A DNA stretch of 64,000 nt, taken from assembly GCA_000972765.1 (NCBI GenBank), contig CP011265.1, positions 3,593,001-3,657,000 on the forward strand, written 5' to 3'. The translations under genes were made by a program, and so were the position numbers. Positions 18,901 through 27,643 of this stretch are shown here, one piece after another. Positions within the stretch are counted from its first letter, which is position 1. Every line of letters begins with the position of its first letter. The stretch is from Verrucomicrobia bacterium IMCC26134 (lineage in GTDB: Bacteria; Verrucomicrobiota; Verrucomicrobiia; Opitutales; Opitutaceae). Under the pieces are notes generated by a model. That model saw nothing but the letters and a program-made list of their open reading frames with translations. It ran no database searches and was not told the DNA's origin.

Positions 18901-19243
18901 CCCCGACGGCGACGGCATCCCCAACCTCCTTGAATATTTCATGGGAACCGGCCCAGACAGCTCCTCCAGTGGCGGGTCCGTCACCATCAAAGACCCCGCC
19001 GCCTTCACCGTGACCTACCAACGGGCGAAAGGCATCACCGACGTATCCGCGTCGCTCGAGTGGTCGCCCGATCTCGCCAACTGGTATACCTCAGGCCAAA
19101 GCGACGGCACCCGCAGCATCACTTTCGTGGAAACCGTCAGCCCCGGCGCGGGCAACACCCCGGACACCGTAGAAGCCGCCACCTCCATCTCCGGTCAGAC
19201 CGCGGCCAGGCTCTTCATTCGCTTGCACGTTCAGACGCCCTGA
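15935..19243 (+). CDS. Secreted multidomain PL1-family pectate lyase
   Basis: A 1102-residue exported protein; the signal peptide ends near residue 30 (VALA-AEL). Residues ~31-215 are a beta-sandwich of malectin or carbohydrate-binding type. Residues ~225-325 are fibronectin-III-like ('LTYYWRIDEI'). Residues ~328-660 form the PL1 right-handed beta-helix: 'FPEAEGYGRFARGGRGG', 'VTNLNDSGPGSLRDAV', 'VTIAGQTAPGKGI', 'MDHCSLGWGIDEG' and 'NNVVYNWGGRT'. A calcium-loop segment ('DTDGDGMPDWW', ~720), a cadherin-like stretch, a Calx-beta domain (~862-965), a second 'DPDGDGIPNLLEY' loop (~989) and a C-terminal 'SPDLANW' module follow. It cleaves polygalacturonate by beta-elimination. It probably works with the neighbouring GH95. 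Confidence 0.85.
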   Translation: MLLLPLLSRGSAAASAALAFLLVLSVALAAELKVDISNSGRPLAEGLDPAFTDWATTQSWFTGGNMTTRTFGDVTVKFTRVGAVGTALQTGYWKAGVQSTTYNVKLTGDGLKVNGGDTGAQIEVRLTGLTAGEHTLLLYLNNWDSPTTLPAPLDIFVDGTQVINDLPVTSQVTDNNLATTAYLNFTAVAGQDVVVLVQAETSGTNPTKNVHINGFEIDAPNAAAKANNPAPDNADEHANADSGSITLSWGTATKGAASHQVYFGTSELAVKNATTASPEFKGTQTANTYPVSGINTHLTYYWRIDEIAANGSTTKGNLWYFRPRRLAFPEAEGYGRFARGGRGGVVVHVTNLNDSGPGSLRDAVLGDYGPRTVVFEVSGLITLLDDIIISGNQPYVTIAGQTAPGKGICVKRNQLAMSGARDCIFRFMRVLVGKDNGETQNATGMAGVDHSIMDHCSLGWGIDEGLSTRSGKNLTFQRCSLSEALNVAGHQNYPAGTAHGYAASVGGDIASLHHNLLAHNEGRNWSMAGGLDGAGYYAGKLDIFNNVVYNWGGRTTDGGAQQVNFVSNYYKVGASSNKFTALNPQYGGFPGTQQYYMAGNVMPGKFTEANQAAGLSIGTENGGTIPQNSTPPYSATVNAPFFPSYATIHTATGAYKQVLSDVGCTLPMVDNRDARIVGETLDGTYTYTGSVSGKKGLPDTTNDVGGWEDYGNATRPPDWDTDGDGMPDWWETIKGLNPNSQAGNFAESNADSDGNGYTNLEEYLNWMALPHVDCNGSATVDVDLPVLSRGYSKTTPVYTLSAPVNGTVTLIAGNKARFTASTSTNALGKFTFTVTDSAGDSMTQSVGVRVLGAAAPVLPEVTLAATDASAGELGPDQSIVFTVTRTGATTSALTVPLVASGSATAGQDYTGFSGSVTIPAGQTSVLLTLSALADSNAEGTESITVTLDSSSVFSLGTPSSASASVADSPAQSFYYSAIADPAKRGPADDPDGDGIPNLLEYFMGTGPDSSSSGGSVTIKDPAAFTVTYQRAKGITDVSASLEWSPDLANWYTSGQSDGTRSITFVETVSPGAGNTPDTVEAATSISGQTAARLFIRLHVQTP

Positions 19244-19540
19244 TGGTGATGCATGGGACGAAGCAGCGGGCGGCTCTTTTCGAGAAGCCCGCGCCTCCCC
19301 TTCCTTCATCGCCGTGCCCCCGGTAGTCACCGGCGAGTGGAAGACCGTCACCGTATTCTCTGATACCGTTTACGGTTCAATTCGGGTCTGATGTATCAAC
19401 GCCATGTCGGCCGTTTTCCGGCGCCTGAACACGCCTGACACAGGCGCGGCTGGCAGGTTCGCTGGCCAATAAACCCGTTTCGAATGCAAAAGAGCATGTG
19501 CCATCCTGCGTGCCCCTCGAGGACCGGAACACGAGGGCAA
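19244..19540. other. Non-coding region between convergent secreted-protein genes
   Basis: No convincing gene is present. Near its left end GCGGGC (19266-19271) and GCCCGC (19287-19292), with CTC/GAG inside, can form a hairpin after the pectate lyase stop. It lacks a T-run, so its role in termination is uncertain. The right end leads into the terminator of the opposite-strand surface-protein gene. Confidence 0.5.
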
Positions 19541-19575
19541 CAAAAAGCCCCGTCGCTTTTAAGGCGACGGGGCTT
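19541..19575 (-). terminator. Rho-independent terminator of the beta-strand-repeat protein gene
   Basis: A perfect 12-bp stem (AAGCCCCGTCGC at 19545-19556 with GCGACGGGGCTT at 19564-19575) and a 7-base loop. Read on the minus strand it is followed by TTTGTTG. It lies 27 bp past the stop at 19602. Confidence 0.85.
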
Positions 19576-19601
19576 GGAAGCGATACGACGACCGCTCGCG
19601 A

Positions 19602-22600
19602 TTAATGGCTGACCTTGAGGCGCAGGAAGCGGCGGCCCGGGCTGGCGGTGACCGTATCGGTCACCGTGACCGCACCGGATACATTCGCGGCGCCCGTGCT
19701 TGGGTTATTGGCCGTGGCGACCGTGGACCAGGTCACGAGGTCGCTGGAACTCTCCACTGTGTAGGTAAGCGTGGTGTCGGCGATACGAGTGTAGGTGAGA
19801 GCAAGGAAGTTGCCTGCCATGGCCGTGCTATACGCAGCGGTGCCGGCGACCAGGGGGTTTGAACCGGTCGCATACTCGATCAGGTTGACCACCCCATCGG
19901 CATCCTTGTCGAAGGTGTCGGCGGCGTCTCCAGTGTTCGTGCTGCTGCCGAAGTTGGTATTACGCCACGACTCAATCGCGGTGAGGGAGGGCGGCGGCGT
20001 GCCGAAGATCATCGTGACCGACAGAGTGCCGTTACCGGAACTGAGCGTGCCATAGTGACCGGCAGGGACCGAACCCACCACAAACTTGCTGGTGTCGATC
20101 GTGGAGTTGCTGGAGATCAAGCTATAGACGCCAGGCGCGAAGCCCGCGAGGCCGGCCAGATTGAGCGTAGTCGTGCCGGTGGCGGAAACCGCGCCGCCGA
20201 GCTGAATCTTGTCGGAGACGCCGGGGGCATCAAGTTCGAGGTTCAGGATGGCGCCGTTGCTAAGGGTAAGCCCGCCGTTGAAGGTAAGCGTGCCGAGGCC
20301 GCCGACACCGGGAGCGACAGCCGCACCGGAAGCGATGGCGAGGCCGCTCGCGAGCGTGCCGTTGCCACCCAAGGTGCCGCCGGCGACATTCGTGACACCG
20401 GTGAAGGTGCTGTTGCCGGTGAGAACAAGGAGTCCCGAGCCGTCCTTAACCAGAGTCTGACTGCCGGTATTGCCAGCCGAAGCGACCACGCCGCCGTAGG
20501 TGAGCGTGATACCCGAGTCCACCCAGAGCGTGCCGTTGCCACCGGTCGAGCCGTCAACCGGACCGAGTCCGATGCCGCGCTTCGAATCCAGGACGAAGGT
20601 CGCGTTCGTGGTGGTCTGGAGCGTGCCGCCATCGAGAATGATGCTGTTCGCAAAAGCAGACATCGGAGCCAGTGCCGCACCGGCACTGCCGGCCGCACCG
20701 CTCAGTGAGCCGATCTGGCCGAGTTTAGCGTCCGACGACACGCGAAGGATACCGCCTTGGATGATGGTGCCCCCGCTATAGGCGGTGACGTTGCCGGACG
20801 CTTCAAAGGTTCCCGCTCCGATCTTACGCAGACCAAATAGATTTGAATTAGCGCCGTTGGCAGTGGGCGTGACGCCTAAGTTACCCGCGTAAATGTCGTC
20901 CACGCCAGTGGCGATGTTGAGCGTGAGCTGACTCAAGACAGAGCTGCCGTTGATGACGGCGGCCGTGCCGGTGCCGCTGGCATACAGACCGGCGATTTCC
21001 TGCCGGATGCTACCGTTGGTCGACCCGTTGGTGTCGCCGAGACTCAGCGTGCTATTGGCGCTGAGGGTGCTGTTACCAGCGATGGAGTTGGCAAAATAAT
21101 TGCCGAGATAGACCTTCGTCGTAGCAGGTAACAGTGCGCCGCGAACCAGGCTGAGAACACCAGCGCGAATTTGGGTGGAGCCAGTGTAAGTATTGGCGTT
21201 GCCCAGGATTTGTGTCGCATACGTAAACGCACCGGTCCCGGAATTAAAATTAGCCTTATCAACGATGAGGTTGAGGTTGCCAGTGATCGTGCCGAAAAAG
21301 GCGCCGAAAGAGGTCACCGACGTGCCAGTGGACAAAACAAGGTCGGCGGTGGTGGCACTGCTATTGGTCACCTCGCCGGCAATCGGGTTAACCGTGAGAC
21401 CGCTGGCAAGGACCGAGGGGCTGATATCGATATAGCGATTCGTCGTTGCATTACCGCCTATGCCGTTGAGATCGAATTTGCCTTCGGGGGCCAGGATGAG
21501 ACGGGGGGTATTCGTCCAAGAAGCTCCCGTATCAAGTTTCACCACACCTTGATTGACTTGGAGGGTAGCGGCATTGGCGACCGACGCCGCAAGGGTCGTG
21601 GTGCCGGTGCTGTTAAAGGCAATGCCACCCACGGTGTTGACCGTGGAATTGCCCACGACACCCACGGTCTGAGCACCCTCCAGGCGCAGGTTGCCGGGGC
21701 CACTGTAGGTGACCCAGCCTTGGCGGGCGGAAGAACCGACGGTCGTGCAAGCGTTGGAAACCGGGGTCTGGAGAGTGATGCCCGCCGTCGAGGTATTGAT
21801 CGAGTGAATGACGACGTCCTCGCCAGCGGTATCAACCGTGCCCGTAATTTGACCGCCGGACAAAACAATCGGGGCGGTGCCGGAGAAGAGCAGGCCGTTG
21901 GCGGCGTTGAGCGCCGTGCCGTTGTTGGTCAGCGTAAGGGTCGAATTACTCGAGTTGTTAATCTTAAGCGTGCTGCTGGCGTGACCGGTAATGGTATCGT
22001 TGGCAGATAAATCTAGCACGATGTTTTCGTTCGTTGTTGCGACTGCATCATAGGCCGCGCCCGTCGTGACGACGTTTTGCTCGGCGCCGCTGAGCAAGCG
22101 GACGCCATTGGTGACATCATAAGTGGCGAAGCCCGTGCCGGTGCCGGTGGGCGTGGCGTCGGCGAGTGCTCCCTTGAGGACCGGTGCCGTGGTGGTGCCA
22201 AGAGTGCCGGTCGTGCTGAGGCTACCGCCGCCGACCGTCGGCGCCGTGGTGAAGTTAATGGTAGCTACGCCGGCGCCGGGAGTCGCACCCAGATTCGTGC
22301 CGCGATAGAGCATGGTCACGCCGTTCAAGTTGCCGTTTACGCCGGTAAAAAAGTTACGAGGGCTTAGGGAGCCGAAGGTCAGCGTGGCGGGCTGTGCCGG
22401 ATCAGCAGTGACCGTGAGCTTGCTGAAACTGTTACTCTGCTGGGATTGGTTGTTGTCCGGGGTAGAAGTATTAGCCGCGATGCTTCCGACGAGCAGCTTA
22501 CCACCAAAGGCCTGGCTGCGCGCTCCGGTGGAGTTACCCAAACCGGAAAGCGCGAATTCACCATTCTTTAGCAGGAAAGAACTGTCCGTATTGGCCGCAC

Positions 22601-24032
22601 CCTGACCACCTGTGATCACGCCGATCGCGCCGGTTGTCCCCAAGGAGAGTTTGCCGCCGTTAACCGCCACCAGCACGGAATTCGCCTGGGGCGCGTTCAG
22701 ATTGTTTACGCCGGAAAGGATTTGGGTGCCGGGACCGACCTTGATCAAACGGATGGCCGGCGCGCTCGCTATCCCGCTAGACGTGTCGCCGATGTTGCCC
22801 GCGAAGTTGTAGGTATCGCTGGCCAGACTATAAGAGCCCAGCTCAACCGTGGATAGACTGATAGAGCCTGTGGTCGGCACCGTAAGAATCGACGTGTTAA
22901 CGACAGAACTGCTCGCACTCGTGCTCTCGAGACCGCGAAATACGGTTTGGCCGGTGGATCCAATGATCTCCAAACGAGCGCTGTTGTTACCGGTGCCGAG
23001 GACCACCTTGCTATGCATGGGCAAGCTGGTGAGGTTGTTATTCAGAGTGCCTCCGGCGAGTGACTGAAACACACCCTGATTCAAGGTGAGATCACCTCTG
23101 AATTTGGACCAATCGAGACCAAAGCCGAACCGCACCGGACCAACGCCAAAGGTCGGCGTGGTGGTGGTGCCGGCGGTCTGGTTGCCGGTTGAGGTGATGC
23201 CGATGGGAGCGTTAAAGGGATTTTGGTTATCAATGACCAGACCCTGCGTGCCGACGATCGTGAGTTTGGCGCCTGAATTGCCGGTCGCTAACTGATCTAT
23301 CTTGGCTTCACTTAACGAAAGGCTGTTGCCACCGCTCAACGTGATAGTGGGAGTGCCAGTCGAGGTTTTAAAGGTCAAGGTCGACAAGGGGCCACCGCTG
23401 CGGGACGTGGCAAGAATGCTCAGTCCATTTCCGCCTACGATGGCGGGCAGAAAGTTAGTGCCACAGGTGGCAGTGTTCACCGTCAAGCTACCGAGGGTGA
23501 GATCGCGATCCAGCATGACCGAGCTGATACTGGAAGTGGTCGTGATGCTGGCGGCGTCATCGATGCCGTTGGGCACGATGCCGCTCGCCCAATTACCAGC
23601 CGTAAACCAAGTCGGGACCTTAATCACCGGAAGAGGATTAGTCGCTCCTGCGCTTGCGGCGAAGGTGCCAGCGCCTGGGGACTGAGAAAAACGGATCGTG
23701 GGGCTGGGTGTCGAACCCACTCCGACCGTGTAGTAATAGTTAAATTTAGTGCCAAGACCCACCCCCGTGGAGTTCCCAACGAACACGGCGTCACCCTCTA
23801 CTAAGGAATACGTGGTATTGCCGGGTGATGAAGTAACCGTCCAGGAGCTTCCGTCAGATGCGATATTAAGGCCCACGCCCTGATCAGCGGCGTTAGCCTG
23901 CCAGGTGCCGGAGGCGGCGTGAAGATCAGCCGAGTTGAGCGCGAGCATAGCGACCGCGAGCGCGGCAGCCGCAGCGACGAAGGCCTTCGTGGATTTGATC
24001 TCTTGGCCGTGGGTGGGGGGGGTGCGTTTCAT
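19602..24032 (-). CDS. Exported autotransporter-associated beta-strand repeat protein
   Basis: A 1476-residue surface protein. A long signal peptide (basic start, then 'AFVAAAAALAVAMLAL') probably ends near residue 40. The body is Gly/Ser/Thr/Asn-rich beta-helix sequence. The clearest autotransporter-associated (PATR) motif is near the C terminus: 'LVKDGSGLLVLTGNSTFTG' followed by 'NVAGGTLGGNGTL'. No C-terminal beta-barrel is seen. Instead there is a calcium-loop-like 'DKDADGVVNLIEYATGSNP' and a module with 'VESSSDLVTWSTV' ending 'RRFLRLKVSH'. The same kind of ending is found in the pectate lyase. It is probably an adhesin or matrix component; the function is not proven. Confidence 0.8.
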   Translation of the reverse strand: MKRTPPTHGQEIKSTKAFVAAAAALAVAMLALNSADLHAASGTWQANAADQGVGLNIASDGSSWTVTSSPGNTTYSLVEGDAVFVGNSTGVGLGTKFNYYYTVGVGSTPSPTIRFSQSPGAGTFAASAGATNPLPVIKVPTWFTAGNWASGIVPNGIDDAASITTTSSISSVMLDRDLTLGSLTVNTATCGTNFLPAIVGGNGLSILATSRSGGPLSTLTFKTSTGTPTITLSGGNSLSLSEAKIDQLATGNSGAKLTIVGTQGLVIDNQNPFNAPIGITSTGNQTAGTTTTPTFGVGPVRFGFGLDWSKFRGDLTLNQGVFQSLAGGTLNNNLTSLPMHSKVVLGTGNNSARLEIIGSTGQTVFRGLESTSASSSVVNTSILTVPTTGSISLSTVELGSYSLASDTYNFAGNIGDTSSGIASAPAIRLIKVGPGTQILSGVNNLNAPQANSVLVAVNGGKLSLGTTGAIGVITGGQGAANTDSSFLLKNGEFALSGLGNSTGARSQAFGGKLLVGSIAANTSTPDNNQSQQSNSFSKLTVTADPAQPATLTFGSLSPRNFFTGVNGNLNGVTMLYRGTNLGATPGAGVATINFTTAPTVGGGSLSTTGTLGTTTAPVLKGALADATPTGTGTGFATYDVTNGVRLLSGAEQNVVTTGAAYDAVATTNENIVLDLSANDTITGHASSTLKINNSSNSTLTLTNNGTALNAANGLLFSGTAPIVLSGGQITGTVDTAGEDVVIHSINTSTAGITLQTPVSNACTTVGSSARQGWVTYSGPGNLRLEGAQTVGVVGNSTVNTVGGIAFNSTGTTTLAASVANAATLQVNQGVVKLDTGASWTNTPRLILAPEGKFDLNGIGGNATTNRYIDISPSVLASGLTVNPIAGEVTNSSATTADLVLSTGTSVTSFGAFFGTITGNLNLIVDKANFNSGTGAFTYATQILGNANTYTGSTQIRAGVLSLVRGALLPATTKVYLGNYFANSIAGNSTLSANSTLSLGDTNGSTNGSIRQEIAGLYASGTGTAAVINGSSVLSQLTLNIATGVDDIYAGNLGVTPTANGANSNLFGLRKIGAGTFEASGNVTAYSGGTIIQGGILRVSSDAKLGQIGSLSGAAGSAGAALAPMSAFANSIILDGGTLQTTTNATFVLDSKRGIGLGPVDGSTGGNGTLWVDSGITLTYGGVVASAGNTGSQTLVKDGSGLLVLTGNSTFTGVTNVAGGTLGGNGTLASGLAIASGAAVAPGVGGLGTLTFNGGLTLSNGAILNLELDAPGVSDKIQLGGAVSATGTTTLNLAGLAGFAPGVYSLISSNSTIDTSKFVVGSVPAGHYGTLSSGNGTLSVTMIFGTPPPSLTAIESWRNTNFGSSTNTGDAADTFDKDADGVVNLIEYATGSNPLVAGTAAYSTAMAGNFLALTYTRIADTTLTYTVESSSDLVTWSTVATANNPSTGAANVSGAVTVTDTVTASPGRRFLRLKVSH

Positions 24033-24588
24033 AGACTTTAGATTTAGTATTCTTTGGGCAAACTCCTGATCAGAAATTAGTTAGAGTGGGGGCTTTAGTG
24101 AAATAACAGGGATGCTGAGATCCTGCCGCGTTCAATCGGCAGTCACTTGCGTTTAATTTGGCGGGTAGAAAGCTAGGCTGAAGCCAGAGGGGTGAAAGGG
24201 GTATTGAGTGAAAAGCTACATTTCTGCTCATCAGAGTCAACGGGCATTGGCCTTATGAGAGCAGACGCAGGCCAATCTACGAGGGAATGAGATTAGAATA
24301 CCGTATAAAGTTTATATTAATTAGTAGATTCCACGCAATACACGGTGAATCGACGTGATTGTCCCTTCGGCTGACAGCCTTCCTTTAGCCCACGCATACG
24401 AGCCTCAAGCACGGTCTTTTTACGAGCAAGAATGATTATTTTTTGTGCTGCCGTTTAGGGCTGACATAAACCAGCGGATGACGGCTGAAGTTAACCGTTG
24501 GCGATATAATCAGTCGCGATTTATCCTAGTCAAAAGCTCCTGAATTCAGCACCTATCCGCCTATGATTAACCCGCGAGCAGGCCGGTA
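24033..24588. other. 556-bp A+T-richer non-coding region
   Basis: No open frame with a credible start and coding character, and no RNA gene that I can recognise. It should hold the promoter of the minus-strand surface-protein gene. The central part (about 24290-24340) is conspicuously A+T rich compared with the rest of the window. Confidence 0.5.
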
Positions 24589-26424
24589 TCAGGGTGTTTC
24601 AGCCGGGCTTTCCTCGGTGAGGGTGCGAAGAAAGGCCACCAGGGAGCGCTGGTCGGCAGCGTCGAGGTGAAGGCCGCCATCGGGGTGCTTGGCGAGATTG
24701 GCGTCGAGAACAGGACTGCGGACCACCGCTTCGCTGTAATGCGTCACGACCGCCTCCAGGGTCGCGAGGCGTCCGTCATGCATGTAGGGTGCGGTGCGGG
24801 CGATGTTGCGGAGGCTGGGCGTGGAAAACTTGCCACGGTCGGAGACTAGACCCGTGACTCGCTCGCGACCGGTGTCGGCGGATTCGGGGGCAAGGCCGTT
24901 GTTATGAAATTGGTGGTCACTAAAAAGGGGTCCGCCGTGACAATGAAAACAATCCGCCCCGCGCTGACCGGTGCGTGGATCGTTCTCGGTCATAAAGAGC
25001 TCAAACCCTCGTTGTTCTTCGGAGGTGAAACTCGCCTGGCCACGCAGCGCCCGATCGAACTTCGAGTCGTAGGCCGTGAGCGTCAGGAGAAACTGCTCCA
25101 AGGCGAGGGCGAGTTTCTCGGCGGTGATCTCGGGCGTGCCGAAGGCGGCAGCGAAGCGGGGGGGATAATCACCGCCGGCTTCCGACGGGGGAACGGCGGC
25201 GAGCTTGGCGACGATACGCTCAAGGGTTTCGTCCATTTCGGTGTGGTCCTGTATCGGCACCAACACCTGGGCGCGGAGCGAGGGGGCGCGACCGTCCCAA
25301 AAGAAACTGGTTTTCCAGGCGAGATTGAAGAGCGGCATCGTGTTGCGGGTGCCCGCCTGGCCGCGCACGCCGAGGCTGAAGCGACGCAGATCGGCGAGCG
25401 CGGCATCGCGCTGATGACAGGAGGCGCAGGAAAGAGTGCCGTCGCGGGAAAGGGCAGTCTCGGTAAACAAGGCTTTGCCAAGCGAGACGCGTTCCTCGAT
25501 CAGCGGATTATCGCGCGGCAGATCGGGGATGGGAAAAGTCGCGCCCATCTTAAAGGGATAAGGCGTGTAGTGTGCCGGCAGATATAACGGTTTTACCGGT
25601 GAAGGCCGGCTGATCTCCGGCAGGGTGGAGAACACGCCCGCGATGCGGAAAGCCCCGCGCAGGTTGGCAACGAGGGCGGCGGCCACGGGATCGCCCTCAC
25701 GCGAATGGGTCGCGGCTCCGTCGCGGGCGAAGGAGAGGGGGCGAGGGGCGTTGAGCAAAGCGCCGAGGTCGAAATCAATCCCGGCACCCGCGTCGTGTGT
25801 GAGGTCGATGGGCGCGGTGAGCGTAATGCGGGTGCGCTGCGGATCACGTGCAAGGTGGTAGGCGTAGCCCTTTAATTCGGCCGCGACCGGAGCGGGAGTT
25901 GCCGGTTTTCCAGAGGCGATGACGCGGTCGCGATAGCGGCCTTCGAGGGCGAGGAAAATGTAGCCGCCCTGCCAGCTCCAATGCAGGCCGTCGAGATTGG
26001 GGTTGAGCGGATGATCGGGAGCGAAGCGCGAGGGGGGGGCGGCATTGGCCTCGACGTCGGGACCGACGTGGAAACGCAGGGCGCGGTAACGGCCGGAGGG
26101 AATGGTTTCGAGAAGGACGGTGTCGCGTCGCTTCTCGGCATCCAGCCATGCGTAGCTTTCAGGAAGCTCCACCCACGTGCCATCCTCGCGTTCGAGGGCG
26201 AAACCGCTCAGGAGATAACTGATGCGGGTGAAGGACAGGGTTTCTCCGGCCGCATTTTGATAGCGTAGTGAATCGAGAGTAAGCGAACCGCCGTTGAATA
26301 CGGGGCGGACAGTAATCTCCAGATTGGCCGCTCGGGCCGGCAACAAACCGAGCAAGAGTCCGCCCACGACGGCGAGCAAACTCACCAGCGGGTTAAAATG
26401 CTTTTTGGGGGCGCAAATCGACAC
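24589..26424 (-). CDS. MbnP-like domain fused to di-heme cytochrome c peroxidase (MauG/MbnH type)
   Basis: A 611-residue exported protein from GTG 26424; the longer frame to 27015 runs antisense through the next gene and lacks coding character. The signal peptide ends near residue 31 ('LLPARA-A'). Residues ~33-210 resemble MbnP: 'FTRISYLLSGFAL', 'RYRALRFHVGPD' and the Trp-rich 'LHWSWQGGYIFLALEG' (W149, W151). Residues ~275-610 are a MauG/CcpA-type peroxidase with heme motifs CASCH (333-337) and CFHCH (492-496), plus 'FFWDGRAPSLRAQV', 'GKFSTPSLRNIARTAPYMHDG' split across the second heme. In methanobactin systems MbnH modifies a Trp of MbnP to make a copper site; here both lie on one chain. The start codon is uncertain. 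Confidence 0.8.
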   Translation of the reverse strand: MSICAPKKHFNPLVSLLAVVGGLLLGLLPARAANLEITVRPVFNGGSLTLDSLRYQNAAGETLSFTRISYLLSGFALEREDGTWVELPESYAWLDAEKRRDTVLLETIPSGRYRALRFHVGPDVEANAAPPSRFAPDHPLNPNLDGLHWSWQGGYIFLALEGRYRDRVIASGKPATPAPVAAELKGYAYHLARDPQRTRITLTAPIDLTHDAGAGIDFDLGALLNAPRPLSFARDGAATHSREGDPVAAALVANLRGAFRIAGVFSTLPEISRPSPVKPLYLPAHYTPYPFKMGATFPIPDLPRDNPLIEERVSLGKALFTETALSRDGTLSCASCHQRDAALADLRRFSLGVRGQAGTRNTMPLFNLAWKTSFFWDGRAPSLRAQVLVPIQDHTEMDETLERIVAKLAAVPPSEAGGDYPPRFAAAFGTPEITAEKLALALEQFLLTLTAYDSKFDRALRGQASFTSEEQRGFELFMTENDPRTGQRGADCFHCHGGPLFSDHQFHNNGLAPESADTGRERVTGLVSDRGKFSTPSLRNIARTAPYMHDGRLATLEAVVTHYSEAVVRSPVLDANLAKHPDGGLHLDAADQRSLVAFLRTLTEESPAETP

Positions 26425-26632
26425 TCCCCACCCGTAGCCAAAAGCTCCGCGAGTCGCCAGCCCGCTCCACTGTTTTTTTAAACTTCGTTCAACGACGCGA
26501 ACCCGGACCAACCAATCCAAGCTCCGACGAAACGGAGTTGCGGAGTTGCCACCGGGGCCGCCGCTGCTCGGTATGGCGGAAACATGTCCCGCCTTCCGAC
26601 TCTTTCCTCCGCCGCCTGAACGGCTCCGTCTC

Positions 26633-27643
26633 ATGCTTATCCGCAGCCAGCCTGGTTTTGAAGATTTGCTCGCCGGGGAACTTCGTGCCCTCGGCCAGGC
26701 CGTCACCGCCCAAGGTGGAGGCTGGGTCGCCGCCGCCGACACGGCCTCCAGCCCGACCGCTCCGGATCTCTGCTTCGCCCACGCCATCCACCTCGCGCCC
26801 GTCGAGATCAACGGCGAATCAGTCAACGCCCTTGCCGCCCGCCTGCTCGAACACTTTCTCGCCAGCGCAAAAGACGAACGCTTCGAAGCTCCCTGGCCCT
26901 GCGTCTTCAGCACCGCCGCCGGCCTAGACGGCCTCGGGCGCCGGGCCGACGCCGTCGCCACCGCCTTCGGCGAGCTCCTGAAAAAACGCCTCGGGCGCGT
27001 CGCCCGTCTCGCCATCTCTGAAATTCCCCGGGGTCAGGGCGCCTCGCGCGGGCTGTTCGTTCACTTCGTCGATTTCAAAAAAGCCTTCGTCTCCCGCGAA
27101 CTCTACTCCTGCGGCCAGCGCCGCATGGCCGACGACGACCTCGCTCCTTCACGCAGCTACCTCAAGGTGGAGGAAGCCTACACCGTGCTCGGGCGCGAAC
27201 CCGCTCCCGGTGAATTCGTAGTCGATCTGGGCGCCGCGCCCGGCGGTTGGAGCTACTCCGCCGCAAAACGCGGCGCACGCGTCATCGCCATCGACAACGG
27301 CCCCCTCAAAGGCGGCGCCCTTGACAATCCTCTCATTGAGCATCGTCGCGTCGACGCATACGGCTACCGCCCCGGCCCAGGCGAGCGCGCCGACTGGCTC
27401 TTCTGCGACCTCGTGGACGACCCCCATCACGTCTTGCGAAACCTCATCGTCCCCTGGCTCGAAAACGCCTGGTGCCGCCGCTTCGTCGTCATCTTGAAAT
27501 TCGGCCGCGTGGACGCCCTCGCCCTCCTGCGCGAAGTGCGTGCGCCCGACTCCGTCTTCAGCCGCCTCGCCCCCGGAACCCGCGTCCGCCACCTCTACCA
27601 CGACCGCGAGGAATTCACCCTCGTCGGCGAACTCTCCGCATGA
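26633..27643 (+). CDS. RlmM-like 23S rRNA 2'-O-ribose methyltransferase
   Basis: A 336-residue protein from ATG 26633 ('MLIRSQPGFEDLL'). The N-terminal ~150 residues are a THUMP-like RNA-binding part. The FtsJ/RrmJ catalytic domain begins about residue 180 with the SAM motif 'VVDLGAAPGGWSYSAAKRGA', then 'DWLFCDLVDDP', 'FVVILKFGR' and the closing 'FTLVGELSA'. E. coli RlmM modifies C2498 of 23S rRNA; this looks like the same family but target identity is inferred. The last bases overlap the following SpoU gene (ATGA), indicating translational coupling. Confidence 0.78.
   Translation: MLIRSQPGFEDLLAGELRALGQAVTAQGGGWVAAADTASSPTAPDLCFAHAIHLAPVEINGESVNALAARLLEHFLASAKDERFEAPWPCVFSTAAGLDGLGRRADAVATAFGELLKKRLGRVARLAISEIPRGQGASRGLFVHFVDFKKAFVSRELYSCGQRRMADDDLAPSRSYLKVEEAYTVLGREPAPGEFVVDLGAAPGGWSYSAAKRGARVIAIDNGPLKGGALDNPLIEHRRVDAYGYRPGPGERADWLFCDLVDDPHHVLRNLIVPWLENAWCRRFVVILKFGRVDALALLREVRAPDSVFSRLAPGTRVRHLYHDREEFTLVGELSA

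Noticed and set aside
19266-19292. Terminator directly after the pectate lyase gene
   Set aside because: The hairpin can form but has internal mismatches and no T-run; noted only within the intergenic entry.
26425-27015. N-terminal extension of the MbnP-MbnH fusion frame
   Set aside because: It is antisense to the rlmM-like gene, rich in Arg/Ser/Pro, and lies before a good signal peptide that starts at 26424.
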